Part shown: in pieces, positions 1 through 11,439 of the stretch
Numbering within the stretch: position 1 is the stretch's first letter
How the letters are laid out: each line of letters begins with the position of its first letter
Source: Geosiphon pyriformis
Taxonomy: Eukaryota; Glomeromycota; Glomeromycetes; Archaeosporales; Geosiphonaceae
Direction: 5' to 3'
Length of the DNA stretch: 64,000 nt
Assembly (NCBI GenBank): GCA_016748015.1
Contig: JAAOMT010000494.1
Coordinates: 860,190 to 924,189 of the forward strand
Made by a program: the position numbers and the translations under genes
The notes under the pieces: model-generated
Databases searched by the model: none
Told to the model about the DNA's origin: nothing
Seen by the model: the letters and a program-made list of their open reading frames with translations, nothing else

Positions 1-1
1 C

Positions 2-2152
2 CTTAGCCTCATACAGGGACCTCCCGGTACAGGAAAAACTGTGACATCAGCTACAATAGTATATCACCTTGCTAAGATGAATCCAGGTCAAGTTTTAGTA
101 TGTGCGCCATCCAACGTTGCAGTCGATCAATTGACAGAAAAAATTCATGCCACTGGGTTGAAAGTAGTTCGTTTGACTGCTAAATCTCGCGAGGCCCTTG
201 ATTCTCCGGTTTCCTTTCTTACATTACACGAGCAAGTGCAGAATAATGATACAAATGTCGAGTTACAAAAATTGATCCAGCTTAAAACTGAACAAGGAGA
301 ATTAAGTAGCGCTGACGAAAAGAAATATAAAATGTTAAAACGTGCATGTGAACGAGAAATATTACAGGTAATCAAAATAACTTTCTTAATAACTTGCAAC
401 TCGTTTATATCGCACTTCATTAAAAAGCTTCATCTATCAGAATGCAGATGTTATTTTATGTACTTGCGTTGGCGCTGGTGATCCCCGTTTGTCGAAATTC
501 AAGTTTAGGACTGTTTTAATTGATGAGGCTACTCAGGCAACTGAACCCGAATGTATGATACCTCTTGTACTTGGCTGCAAACAGGCTGTATTGGTTGGAG
601 ATCATCAACAATTAGGCCCTGTAATAATGAACAAAAAAGCAGCTCGCGCAGGCTTATGTCAATCTCTTTTTGAACGACTTGTAATCTTGGGAATCAGGCC
701 AATACGTCTACAAGTTCAATATCGTATGCATCCTTGCTTGTCCGAATTTCCGAGCAATATGTTTTATGAGGGGTCTCTGCAAAACGGAGTCACCACCCAA
801 GAACGTCTTAGGAAAAATGTGGACTTCCCTTGGCCTGCGCCTGAGACACCCATGTTTTTCCATTCAAATTTGGGCCAGGAAGAAATTTCGAGCAGTGGAA
901 CATCATATTTGAACCGGTAAGAATTCCTAATCATTATAAACCAAATTATCTTTTGTTTGTGCTGTGTTTAATTAGACAATGAATTAATTTTTAGCGCCGA
1001 GGCCACCAATTGTGAAAAGCTTGTTACGAAATTTCTCAGGTCAGGAGTACTTCCTATTCAAATAGGAATCATTACTCCATATGAGGGTCAGCGAAGCTAT
1101 ATAGTAAGCTTCATGCAATACCATGGCTCTTTACGAAAGGATTTATATAAAGAAATCGAGGTTGCTAGTGTGGATGCCTTTCAAGGTCGTGAAAAAGACT
1201 ATATTATACTAAGCTGTGTTCGCAGCAATGACCATCAAGGAATTGGATTTTTGAATGACCCTCGCCGATTAAACGTAGCCTTGACTCGAGCTCGGTATGG
1301 AGTTGTTATTTTAGGAAATCCAAAGGTTTTAAGTAAAGTAAGTAAATCGGTTTCAATCCATTACTTAATTATCATATTCTTTATAAAGCTTTAAAATTTT
1401 GTAATTTTCAGCATCCACTTTGGCACCATCTCCTTGATCATTATAAAGTTAAGGACTGCCTAGTGGAGGGCCCTTTAAATAATTTAAAGGTTAGCATGAT
1501 CCAATTCAGTCGACCCCGCCGTGCCTATCGTAAAGATGCCAAATTCAGACAAGGATTGGCCCATCAAGTCGATGCTCGAGAAGCCTTTGCTAAACCACCG
1601 TTGGCCAGTGAAAGTATGTGTCTCTGGGTTAAATTAATGATCAAATTTTTATATTCATAAATCTTTAATTTAGATCGTCGAGGTGTGCGTGCCTATGATG
1701 CTGACTTTATGAGGACACATGATCCTGTTGGTTATATTCACTCCGATATGTCATCAATTCCCTCATCATCCCAATTCAGCATACCGTTACTACCAACACC
1801 TAATGGCCCTTTTACTCAAGATTTGTCTCAGAGTAGTGTTACCAGTCGCAAAAATGCCAAGCAACAACAAAATTCGTCTTTTGGCACATATCCCAATTCA
1901 ATTTCTTCGCAAGGACCGCTTACTCAGAATTATAGCAGTCAAGGATCGATGAGTATTGCTTTATCACAATCCGATCGTATTCGTATGATGGCTAATTCTA
2001 GTTCATCCCTCAGCCATGGGTCTATATTATCTCAAGAGAGCTCTATTGGATATGACGACTATAAAAGTCAAGGAGATGAAACAATATTTAGTCAGGACTT
2101 TGAAATTCGATCTCAAACAGGATACCAGTCACAAAGTTTTACCCAATATTAG
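2..2152 (+). CDS. UPF1: UPF1/RENT1 RNA helicase, 3' part of gene (five exons)
   Basis: This is the ATP-dependent superfamily 1 RNA helicase of nonsense-mediated mRNA decay, a cytoplasmic protein that works with UPF2/UPF3. The gene is cut by the window start, so the N-terminal Cys/His-rich domain is missing. Exons are 2-367, 441-916, 995-1337, 1412-1613 and 1674-2152, joining into 621 codons plus a TAG stop. Visible motifs are Walker A GPPGTGKT (codons 6-13), motif II DEAT (nt 522-533), the motif [10 protein letters not shown] (nt 1170-1199) and the motif NVALTRAR (about nt 1270). The last exon is Ser/Gln rich with twelve SQ or TQ dipeptides and ends in FTQY, matching the SMG1-type kinase target tail known from animal UPF1. 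The reading frame is continuous across all four introns with no damage, unlike everything to its right. Identification is firm. The exon ends follow GT-AG rules and the conserved protein but are not confirmed by RNA. Confidence 0.96.
368..440 (+). other. UPF1 intron a (73 bp)
   Basis: GTAATC at the 5' end and CTATCAG at the 3' end. Removing it joins EILQ to NADVI in phase 0, which restores the conserved helicase sequence. Reading through it meets stops. Confidence 0.9.
917..994 (+). other. UPF1 intron b (78 bp)
   Basis: GTAAGA donor and TTTTTAG acceptor. It splits an Arg codon (CG|C) in SYLNR-AEA, a conserved stretch of UPF1. Without splicing, the frame ends at a TAA formed by the donor. Confidence 0.9.
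1338..1411 (+). other. UPF1 intron c (74 bp)
   Basis: GTAAGT consensus donor after VLSK and a TTTTCAG acceptor before HPLWHH. Phase 0. The joined protein matches the conserved end of the helicase core. Confidence 0.9.
1614..1673 (+). other. UPF1 intron d (60 bp)
   Basis: GTATGT donor and TTTAG acceptor, splitting an AAT codon after ASE. The downstream exon continues in frame to the SQ-rich tail. Confidence 0.88.
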
Positions 2153-2735
2153 CGTATTTATCGCTGAAGACATGAAGACATGGCTCACCGAGCGACGATC
2201 TTTCACGACCGGCTCAGCTTGTGTTTGTACAAAATCTGTTAGGTGAACAAAGCAGTTGCGTAGCACGTTGTATAGGTCCTACGTTAAGTGTTGATCTTTA
2301 CGACAATCAGTTACCTGATATCAGTTGAGTTTTCAACAATTAGTCGATGGTCAGAACTGCATTTGGTCACTGATGATTGTGTCAAACATAGCGAGCTATA
2401 CTTTGTAAGAAGTTATTATGAGGCTACAACTATTCGATCTCCTTGCAAAACACTGTTCTCTATTGCCACTTGTGAATTGCCTGCCTTCTTCGGCCTCTTT
2501 ATCTAATATATCCAGGATTTTTTATGCTCCTTCAGTCCCTTATTAATATGTAGTTTTTCATATTAAGATCCATTGGTGATGAACTTGATTGTACAACCTA
2601 TTTCATGTTGATCAGTGGTGCGTAAACTACAATATCATAATGCAAGACTCTTTCCAAATTCATGTCATTTTGTCTCGAGAAAAGATTGCGCGTTTTCCTT
2701 AAACATTGTTGCTTTTATTATTTAATAAAATAAAA
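2153..2735 (+). other. UPF1 3' flank / probable 3' UTR
   Basis: No gene is recognised here. Base composition stays close to that of the UPF1 exons until about 2700 and then drops sharply. Short open frames at 2016-2246 and 2288-2506 have no recognisable domain. The segment probably holds the 3' UTR and a short unique spacer before the repeats begin. Confidence 0.5.
2724..2729 (+). terminator. possible poly(A) signal AATAAA
   Basis: An AATAAA hexamer lies in an A/T-rich stretch about 570 bp after the UPF1 stop codon. In such AT-rich DNA the hexamer also occurs by chance, so this is only a candidate. Confidence 0.25.
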
Positions 2736-3383
2736 ACTTAATTGGTCTTTAATTAAATGGGTTTTATTGTTTTTGTTTGTTAATGTGGTAAATAATGTTA
2801 TTTATACAAATTATAATTCCAATTAATATAAATTTACAGTTTGAAAATAAAATTGTATGCTTTAAACATATAAATAATAATTTTTAATTATTAAAAACAA
2901 TATTTTTAATATGTAAATTTAACAATTAATTATTTAATCACAATAAATGTGATTTATGTATTTTTTACATGCAATTAACCATTTAAACCATTTAAACCTA
3001 TTTTATAATAATACATTTGTTTTTAAAACTTAATATATTATTTATTTAAATTTACAAATTATAAATTTTTGCATAAATATTTTTTTTATTTTGATAATTT
3101 ATAATTTAAGTTTTTTAAAAAAATTTTACCTTTTTTAAAAATATTAAATTAAAACAAATCCAGTATTTTAAAACTATTTTAATAAAATAAATATTCAAAC
3201 TTTTTTTGTTTTTACTTATTAATATTTATACTTTATTTCATTTTCTAATCTTTTTAAAATCGGCAGCTATTTATAGCTCTAGTTTAAATATGTTTAATAA
3301 AAAAATTCATGAAAATACTGGTTTTAATTTCAAGAAAATGTTATAAAAACTAAGATAAAAAACTTAAAAGTCGAAAACTTTAA
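2736..3383. other. extremely AT-rich spacer, no gene seen
   Basis: Almost all A and T with no usable reading frame. It is probably decayed repeat DNA like the LTR remnants that follow, but I could not match it to any family in this window. Confidence 0.5.
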
Positions 3384-3944
3384 TGTAAATAATAGCTAAC
3401 AGATAATAAAAATTTAATTAAAGAAACAAATTGAAATGTAAAAATTTAATATGTATAATTAGTCTTAAAATTACAATTATTTAATTTTTTTTAAGAAATT
3501 TAAAGATAAAAAATAATTTATAATGGTTAACAAAATAATATTATTACTATTATTCTATGTTTCTTTTTAATAATTTTTAAAATTAATAACAAGTATTGTT
3601 GTGTTTTTTAATTTAATAAATTATAAAAATAATCAAATACTTTTTAAATTAATTTTAACAATACAAATCAAAAAAATAAAGTTTTTAAATACCAATAAGT
3701 AATTTTTTATTCACAAATATTTTTATATTAAAAATAAAAAATTGGAAAAAAATAAATAAATAATATAAAAAAAATATTGAATATATTTTTACTATATTTA
3801 TTAATTGAACTTTATATCTTTTTATAATTAAAAAATTCATAGTTATTAAAAAAATTAATAACCAGATTAATGTTTTAATTAATAATTATTACTTAAAATT
3901 AAAGTGGTTAATTATATAATATCAAATAGCTAATATATAATCTT
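3384..3944 (-). repeat. A-family LTR remnant, minus orientation (left arm of palindrome)
   Basis: It aligns by eye along most of its length with the A-family LTRs at 27179-27832 and 57345-58042 (for example AGCTAACAGATA near 3394 and TAAGTAATTTTTTATTC near 3697). Most C and G positions have become T or A; lines such as 3781-3840 hold only 5 G/C in 60. The end facing 3944 lacks about 40 bp of the LTR. Confidence 0.65.
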
Positions 3945-4498
3945 ATGTATATTAATCAATAATATTATATAATTAGTTATTTTATTTTTAAAAAATAATT
4001 ATTAATTTTTGTTAGTAGTTATATAAATAATAAATTTTTTAATTATAAAAAGACATAAAATTAAAATAATAACAATAATAATTACATATTTAATTATTTA
4101 TTCTTTTTTTTTTAAATATTTAAATATTTGTAAATAAAAAATTTTTTATTAGTGTTTACATATTTTATTTTATTTTTTTGATTTGTATTAATAAAATTAA
4201 TTTAAGAAATATTTACTTGTTTTTGTAATTTATTAAATAAAAAACAATTAAAAAACACAATAATACTTGTTATTAAATTTAAAAATTATCAAACAAAAAA
4301 TAAAATAATAATAATAATAATCTATTTTTATGTTTTCGGATTTTTAAAAAAAATTAAGTAATTATAATTTTAAAATTAATTATATATATCGAATTTTTAT
4401 AAATTCAATTTGTTTTTTTGATTAAATTTTCTCTTTGATTATTTTTATATTCTTAATAGTTTTTTTTGCTATTTATTAATTTATTATTAAATTCATAA
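3945..4498 (+). repeat. A-family 5' LTR, plus orientation (right arm of palindrome), outermost element
   Basis: It matches the E1 LTR (6253-7004) in order, from the region around TATATAATTAG to an end resembling TTCATAATA where E1 has CTGTAACA. It lacks about the first 40 bp. Nearly every C:G pair of the E1 version has become T:A. It is followed by a decayed primer-binding site, so this was a genuine 5' LTR and not a solo copy. Confidence 0.65.
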
Positions 4499-4554
4499 TA
4501 TAAAAATAATACTTTTTGTAAAATTTTTAAAATTTACTTTGTTTTTTATTGTAT
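4499..4554 (+). promoter_or_regulatory. decayed primer-binding site and leader of outermost A element
   Basis: The sequence starting TAAAAATAATACTTTTTG aligns with the leader of E1 (7005 onward, TAAAAGTGGTGTTTCC) and with the leader read backwards from 57344. Almost all differences are G to A or C to T. The leader stops at GTAT, where a second, minus-strand A element begins at 4555. Confidence 0.6.
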
Positions 4555-4912
4555 TATTATGAATTTAATTAATAAATTAACAAATAACAAAAAAAAGATT
4601 ATTAAAAGTAATAAAAATAATCAAAATATAAAATTCAATCAAAAAAACAAATTGAATTTATAAGAATTTAATATATATAATTAGTTTTAAAACTATAGTT
4701 GTTGTTATTTATAAAACTGAGTTTAATCTTAAATTAAACTTTACAAAAAAATATTTTTTAAAAAATTAAATAGAGAAATAGTTTATAATTATTAATAAAT
4801 AATATTACTGTTATTATTTTATGTTTAACTTAATAAATTTTAAAATTAATAACAAATATTATTGTGTTTTTTAATTATTTTTATTTTTAATAAATTATAA
4901 AAGCAAATAAGT
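4555..4912 (-). repeat. A-family 3' LTR, left part, split by the LINE
   Basis: Begins TATTATG, the decayed form of the family start TGTTATG (minus orientation), then follows the LTR to about TATAAAAGCAAATAAG. The rest of the LTR reappears at about 62060-62401, 57 kb away, so the LINE and all its passengers were inserted into this LTR. Composition is extremely AT-rich. Confidence 0.6.
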
Positions 4913-6252
4913 ATTTTTTACACAAATTTTTTTATTTTTTATTTAATAAATACAGTTCAATTACTATTTAATATACAGAATTAAACTAAGTAATCTTAAT
5001 TAAATACAATTTATATGCTTATTATATATAACCAGCTATTTAAGTCAATTTAAGCAATACTATATATCTATATGAACTATTAAACTACTATTAACACCAA
5101 AGAAAAAAACACAAAGCAAATACTTACCAAAACTTACTACTATAGACTTAATAATATCAAGTATATGAACTATTCTATCTAACAAACCTATATACAATCT
5201 ATTAGTCAACATAAACATTATACTATTATTACTTACTAACTTAACTTTTTTTGTTTTTGACTTATGTTTTACTTTAGCATATTATATCTTATAGCAATAA
5301 AAATTAATTAGTTAACAGAAAAAATTCACCAGTTTAAAAATAGCTTTTTTATTATTATTATACATTACCAAAACATTCTTAAACCAATTTTTAAATATGA
5401 AACCTTTGTAAAATACTATATATAATTCAATGTCAAAAAAGCAGAAAAACAGAAATTACAACACAAAAAAAAATATGAACATTTTTTTATTAGCCAATAA
5501 TGATAAAAATTTAATGTAACCCAAAATTAAATCTCTTTGCTAATCTGTATTTTTTGAATATGTAAATAAATAATCTGAAAATTCCACTTCTTTACAAAAC
5601 AAGCACAAAACACCTAAATAAAACTTGTTATATAGTTTTTTATGCACAGCAATAGAAAGTTTCTCATAAATAGTCTTTATTAAATAAGTTCTAAAATTGG
5701 CTATAAACTTGCTAATAATATCAACAAGTATTTGTAAGTCAAGATGTCAAATCTTAGCTGTTCAAACTCAGTTAATATTACAAATAAAAGACTTATTGAT
5801 AATCTTAAAATCAAGATCTACTTTTTAATATATACTAGCAATTTCTCTAAAAATATTTCAAATAAAGTAATATATATTACCAAATATTATTAAACTATTA
5901 GCCATCAAATATTACTTCAAAATATTAACAAGTAAAAACATAGAAAAATGAATGACAGCTTCAACCAACTTATTAATATAATTATTACCAACTATATTTA
6001 AATAACTCTTAATTTTTGACCAGATCACTTTCAAATTCTTGCTTTTTACCAAATTGTTAATATAATGTCTCTCTATTTAACACTAATTGTAAAAATTTGG
6101 TCCAAATAAACCAAGTTCTAAAGTGCATGCATTAATAATTACCTGATTGTCTAAATACAAAACCACAGTACTAGAAAAAAACACATATTCCAAAACCAAA
6201 GCAATAATAAGCAGCTTAGTTATTATAAAAAACATTATACTAAAAATACTAA
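4913..6252 (-). pseudogene. LINE ORF, segment 4 of 4: end of RNase H domain and C-terminus
   Basis: This is the C-terminal part of a non-LTR retrotransposon protein, read on the minus strand from 6252. Recognisable pieces are the RNase H stretch LYLDNQVIINACTLELGLFG, a zinc-binding-like motif VLCLFC, and the carboxyl end SSLIVHIDI before a TAG at 5060-5062. The region 4913-5059 is then 3' UTR or tail. Many Trp and Gln codons are now stops. It joins in frame with segment 3 (14007-14102) when E1 and one copy of its target duplication are removed. Identity as a glomeromycete LINE is from recalled family resemblance; the frame continuity is seen directly. Confidence 0.75.
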
Positions 6253-7004
6253 TGTTATAATTGAAACCTATACTTCTTATTAATTATCATATGTATTAGT
6301 CACTAATGTTATATAATTAGCCACTCTATCTTTAGAAAGTGATTATTAACTTAATCAATAACCTAACCATTAACTTGATTATTGACCTGATTATTGATCT
6401 GATTAATAACTTGATCATTGATCTGATTATTGATTTGATTATTGGCCTAGTCATTGATTTGATTATTGACCATTTTTAATAGCTATATAAGCAATGAATT
6501 TCTTAGCTGTAGAAAAGCATGTAAGAATCAAAGAAAAAAAAGAAATAAAATAACAACTTTCATCTCAATCATTTTCTTATCACTAAATTCTCTTTTCTTA
6601 TCTTCAAGTATCTGAACATTTTGGGATAAAAAATTACTTGTTGGTTATTTCTTACACTTTTTCTGAAATGTGTAATTGTAGCATTTGAAAATTATTAAAT
6701 AAAAACATAACTGAAGAATACATCTGATACCTAATATTGAATTCTAAAAGCACTGATATGAGACATAGAATTATACCAGTATGTGATTATTTGTTGACAG
6801 TATGGATTATTTCTTTACTTTCAGATTCTTTGATTATCTTTTGAAAAATATAGTGACTGAAATATTTTATGAGACTGATTTTACATATTGAATTCATACT
6901 TATTCAATTCACTCTTTAAAGTTAAACTCCCTTTGATTATTTTTATCATCCTACAATTCTGTTTTCTTTTGTTATTTGTTAGCTTGTTACTCCAATCTGT
7001 AACA
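6253..7004 (+). repeat. E1 5' LTR (752 bp)
   Basis: Starts TGTTATAATTGAAAC and ends CTGTAACA, with a short TGTTA/TAACA inverted repeat. It is co-linear with 13327-14006. It includes a 12-bp tandem array at 6345-6471 and a run GAACATTTTGGGATAAAA (about 6614) shared with other A-family LTRs. Confidence 0.9.
6345..6471 (+). repeat. 12-bp minisatellite in E1 5' LTR (about 10.6 units)
   Basis: Units of the form ATTGAYCTGATT follow one another without spacers from 6345. The 3' LTR has only 4.6 units at 13419-13473. The difference of six units equals the whole 72-bp difference between the two LTRs. It lies near the upstream end of the LTR, where the U3 promoter region is expected. Confidence 0.9.
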
Positions 7005-7030
7005 TAAAAGTGGTGTTTCCTATGAGGTTG
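7005..7030 (+). promoter_or_regulatory. E1 primer-binding site region
   Basis: Directly after the LTR comes TAAAAGTGGTGTTTCCTATG. The better-preserved copy beside 57344 reads TGGTGCTTTCTG. TGG pairs with the CCA end of a tRNA, as expected for a minus-strand primer site. The tRNA is not identified. Confidence 0.65.
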
Positions 7031-7056
7031 TCAAAATTCACTTTGTTTCTTATTGT

Positions 7057-8790
7057 ATGAGTGATTATTTATACCTGCCACAACAACCAGAAGAATACTT
7101 TAAAGCACACAACAAAAATGATCTAAACTTTATTGAACTTAATCTTTTGTTTTTCTGCTTAATTTGCTTCTCCATTGAAGAACAATTCAGTAGACAATTC
7201 CAAAACTTTTGGAACTGGTTTCTAAACAAGCATTCAGCTAAAACCTACACAGCTTATACAACCTATTACTTTGATCAAGCCTATTTTGAAGACAACTTTA
7301 AAGAAAGAAACAATAGCATTAATTAACTTTTATACTCAACAACTTTTGAACAACAGCCCCCTGATTTCGAATATCTGAATCATCAAATCCACATTTGGAT
7401 TGCTGTCCATCAATCAACTGAAACTCCCTTAGAAACAGAAAAAAAAAGCTACCAAACTGTTTTTGTTTTTGACTTTTTATCAAGCAAATTAAATTCATCC
7501 ACACAAACAGTTACTTCTGAACCAATGGCTAATGACCTCATGCAAGCAAACATTCTGGCTGCCCTTCAAGGTATACAAACTGCTCTAGGAAGAAGAAACA
7601 ATACCCCACTACTACTATTCAAAGATGATACACAAGATCCAATTGAATAGTTAGATGATTTTGAAAGAACTGTTACAGCCAATCAATATGATGATGAATA
7701 GAAGTTTCAAATTGTTGGTGGCTATTTCTAAGACTCTTCTGCTACTTGGTTCTTACAAAAAACAGATGCCAATGCCCATTAAAGAATTATTAGATAAACA
7801 TTTGTAAATGCTGGAGAAAACAACACCTCTTTTACTACTCAGTTTGAAAATAAGTTCAAAACTCCAATCTTAATATCCAAATGGTGCATGAAATTGGAAA
7901 GAAAAATCCAAGGTCCTGATAAAGTTGTAACTGAGTATGCCAAAGCAATCAGAAAATTAATCAAGTAAATAGACTTTGAAAGAAACTAAACAGAAGAGCA
8001 AAAGATTTATTCCTTTACAAAAAGATGAAAACTGATTTCTCATATCCTTTTTGGCCTCTTCTGGCCTTAAAAGATAATCCCACAATAAATATGACTATTA
8101 AACTTGCCCAAAGAATAGAAAACAACCAAAGAATGCACCTGAAATTCATCCTTTCAGTTTTTGCTTCTGCTCTTGTTATGGCTCCTGCTTTCCAAATGGC
8201 TGTTACCTTTTTTGCTGTCTAAACTCAAGATCCAAATAAACAGTTAATAGATAGACTCATAGCTAATCTTGCCTGGTTACTGGAACTCTTAGCCCAAGCA
8301 GTCAGAAAGAATCAATAACCATAAAGACCTAAATTTGAACTCTGTTTTAATTAGCCCCAGCAACTTTCTTATCAAAGACAACAAAATTGTGGCTCATCTG
8401 TGTGTTATTACTGTAGATTAACTGGATATTTTTTCAGAGATTGCAACAATTCTCTTCTGTCTCTTCCAGCTCCCAAAAACAATAACAATCAAAACAACAA
8501 AACTATTAACAACAATGTCTCTAATCAAAGACCCAATTATACCAACATCAATTTTTTTTGAAAAGGATTCTCTAGTTAAAGCTACTGTTTATCAGCCTTT
8601 AAACTAGTAGATACACCTTCAAAGGGTGAAAGTACAAGCCAACTAAAAAAAAATCTTTTTTATGCTTTTAACCTAATTGATGATAACCATAACATAGATG
8701 AACTAGCAATTAACACTTCTGAATTAACAAAAAAGAAGAAAAAAACCAAGATTGATTTTGTTCTAAATCCCAACAAAGCCTTAACTTCTA
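7057..8790 (+). pseudogene. E1 gag (A family)
   Basis: The Gag (capsid/nucleocapsid) gene of E1. It starts at ATG 7057 (MSDYLYLPQQ), the first ATG after the leader, and the minus-strand copy near 57300 has the same start. The frame is broken many times, mostly where CAA or CAG has become TAA or TAG (for example after QDPIE near 7648). A nucleocapsid zinc knuckle is visible at about 8404-8447 as CYYCRLTGYFFRDC. The expected His is Tyr, which one C to T change would explain. Spacing CX2CX4(H)X4C otherwise fits. The region after the knuckle is Asn/Lys rich. Confidence 0.8.
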
Positions 8791-9450
8791 CTGCTAATAA
8801 CAATAAGCCACCAAAAGCCAAAGTTTTTAAAAATTCTCCAAAGTTGGAATCCTCAGAAATAATACAAAAATCTGGTCCTTATTCTGTTGTCAAAAATCTC
8901 ATGGAAACACCTGCTCATATTATCTTTGACCAGTTAATAACTCATCTCCAATTTAGAAAAAATCTTTACAAATCTTTGTTTTCCAAAAAAAAGACACCAA
9001 AGACCAACAAATATTTACACCAAGCTGAACTTGCTGACAACAGCAATATTACTTTTCTTATTTGTAAAGTCCAAGTAACTGGTTACTTCATTAATCTGAT
9101 TCTGGACAGTGGATCATCTGTTAGTATCATTGCTAAACACTTCCTAGAAGCAATTGACAGAAAGATTAATAAGTCTTCCACAAGACCAATAATTAATGTA
9201 CATGGTAACAAGAAAAAAAATCTAGGCATAGCCAAAGCTGTTCCTGTCTGAATCAATAGCATCAGCATTGAAACTGATATAGAAGTATTTGAAGCAAAAA
9301 AATACACCATAATAGTTGACAATAAATGGCTCAAGAAAGCAAAAGCTTTGCTTGATTATGAACTCTGTAAATTAACCATCAGATGTAATAAAAAACCCAT
9401 TATGGTTAAGTGTTACTATTAGACAACTTCTCTAATATTCAAACAAAGCC
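8791..9450 (+). pseudogene. E1 retroviral-type aspartic protease
   Basis: This domain would process the Gag-Pol polyprotein. An open stretch at 8844-9251 has the active-site motif LDSGSSVSII (Asp codon at 9105-9107) after VTGYFINLI. It continues past a stop into the usual C-terminal half with TIIVDNKWLKK, where the family normally has a Gly-Asn-Asp-Trp-Leu turn. The same domain occurs on the minus strand at 34572-35140. The catalytic Asp is kept but the frame is broken. Confidence 0.8.
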
Positions 9451-9869
9451 AAGAAAAAAAGCAATCAGATGAGTCAGATAATAAAGAAAGTGATAAAAAA
9501 GATAAACAAGAAGAACAAAAAGAAACTGCTGAACTTGTTTACACCATCTTTATTAATAATAGCAAGTTATTAAATAATGTCAAAGCAGATAAAAAAGGAA
9601 TTATGGTAAATGACAAGCTAATCTGCTGGTCCTACTATAATATTCTCAGAAAAACCTTTGACAGAAAATCTAACAAGAAAGCCAAATACAGTTATTGGTA
9701 ATATGGTCCTTGTGTCTGGTGCTAGTACAATAAACTATTGTACTCTCCTAGTAATGAATAGATGTTCTGCCTGATTTATTACAAAGATTGGGAACCAATC
9801 AGCTTGATATCTTGTAAAAAAATAAAAGAAGTTCAAAAGTCTTTTAAGAATAAACTACCTGAGATCTAA
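9451..9869 (+). pseudogene. E1 protease-RT linker
   Basis: A Lys/Glu/Asp-rich linker (SDNKESDKKDKQEEQKE) followed by unrecognised sequence with stops. The corresponding position in families B, D and F is occupied by a Cys-rich domain and a dUTPase domain. Neither is seen here. Confidence 0.55.
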
Positions 9870-11300
9870 TTGTTAATTATAGAACAAAAAAAACCCTTCT
9901 CTAAAAAAAGAAAAGTAGACATTAAAAACCTATTGGCTAAAAATAACCCAGTTATATCCAAAGAAGATAATGCTTTTGAATGCACTCATGTGATACAACA
10001 TACTATTACCACTAGAGAAACTTGTTCTATCTACTTGAAGTCCTATCAGTTTAATCATCACAATAATGAATTCATCAAAAAAGAAATAAACTGGATGAAA
10101 AATCTTAAATTCATACAAAAAACCAAGAATGAATAGGCATTTTTAGTTGTAGTAGTATTCAAAAAAGGTGAAACCCTATGCTTTTGTGTCAACTACTGCC
10201 AATTAAATGCCATTACCGAAAGAAACATGTATTTACTCCTCAAAATTGATGCAATGCTAGACCAATTCAATGGTACTGCTTTCTTTTCAACTATTGATCT
10301 AACTGCTGAATTCTGGCAAGTAGAAATGGATTCAGAAAGCAGAAAGAAAACTGTTTTTATTACCAAGTATGGCACTTACAAATTCACAGTTATGTCTTTT
10401 GGTCTTACTAATGCTTCTTCCATATTTTAATACTTAATGGACAAAGTATTTAAATCAGTAAAAGAAAACTTTGTTTAAGTCTACTTAAAGAACATAATGA
10501 TCTACTCAAAAACCTGGGATGAACACCTTGAACACTTGCAAAAGGTTTTTGACTTGCTCAGAAATACTGGTCTTAAAATCAACCCAATCAAATTTTTCTT
10601 TGGATGCCAATCCACCCAGTTCTTTGGTTATTTTATTACAAAAGATGGAATCTTCTCTGACTTAGCTAAAGTTAAAAAAGTTCAAAACATTAAACAACTA
10701 ATGAATGTTCATAAATTATGTTTTTTCCTTGGTTTGGCTTCTTATTATCACAAATTTGTCTAAAATTTTTCCAAAATTGCTGCTCCTCTCAATCAGCTAC
10801 TTAGAAAAAATGTCAATTATTATTGGGATACTTATCAACAAAAAGCTTTTGAAATTTTGAAGGAAAAACTGGTTACAGAACCTATTTTCATGCAATCTGA
10901 TCTGAATCAACTTTTTATTCTCTACACTAATGCATTTGGTTATGGACTTAGTACTGTATTCTCTTAAAAAAATGAAAATGACAGAAAACATACCATAGCA
11001 TATGTCAATAAAACTTTTACACCAGCCAAAAGGAACTACTTTATTACTGAGCAAGAATGCTTAGCAATAGTTTGAACTACTAATTACTGGGACAAATATC
11101 TCCTTGGTGTGCAGTTTTTGGTGGTAACAAATCATCAAGTTTTGGTTTGACTATACAACAAAAGAAAGCTAGAACACAAACGGATAACTTACTGAATACT
11201 CTACTTGGATGAATTTGACTATGACATCTAACATCATAAAAAAGCTAATTATCAAAACACCAATGCTTTCTCCAAACTCACCATCCAGTGATAGTACAAC
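9870..11300 (+). pseudogene. E1 reverse transcriptase and RNase H
   Basis: Gypsy-type RT. Visible blocks are the N-terminal stretch around FIQKTKNE, the CFCVNYCQLN block (10183-10212), AFFSTIDLTAEFWQVEM (about 10278), FVMSFGLTNASS-like sequence, and the catalytic position 10482-10493. That position reads YLKN where YLDD is required, so both Asp codons are lost. Then follow IYSKTWDEHLEHL, FFGYFITKDG and GLASYYHKFV. RNase H follows at about 10850-11180 with LYTNAFGYGL, where the usual TDAS Asp is Asn. Stops interrupt the frame at least eight times. Dead by sequence. Confidence 0.88.
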
Positions 11301-11439
11301 CCTTTTAAACCAAACCAACTTAATTATTAGTAACTCTTTTACAAATAAACACAATAATGGACTTAGACAACTACTCTGTCTTAATGAAATTTTTGGGTAA
11401 AAAACAATACCCACCAGAATACACTTAACAGCAAAAAAA

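Noticed and set aside
2016-2506. Open frames of 76 and 72 codons after UPF1
   Set aside because: No domain, one overlaps the UPF1 last exon in another frame, and composition suggests 3' flank.
2736-4912. Possible mitochondrial or organellar DNA because of extreme AT content
   Set aside because: The segment aligns with nuclear LTRs elsewhere in the window, with differences mostly C to T and G to A.
6345-6471. CRISPR-like array
   Set aside because: The 12-bp units are contiguous without spacers and sit in an LTR of a eukaryotic element.
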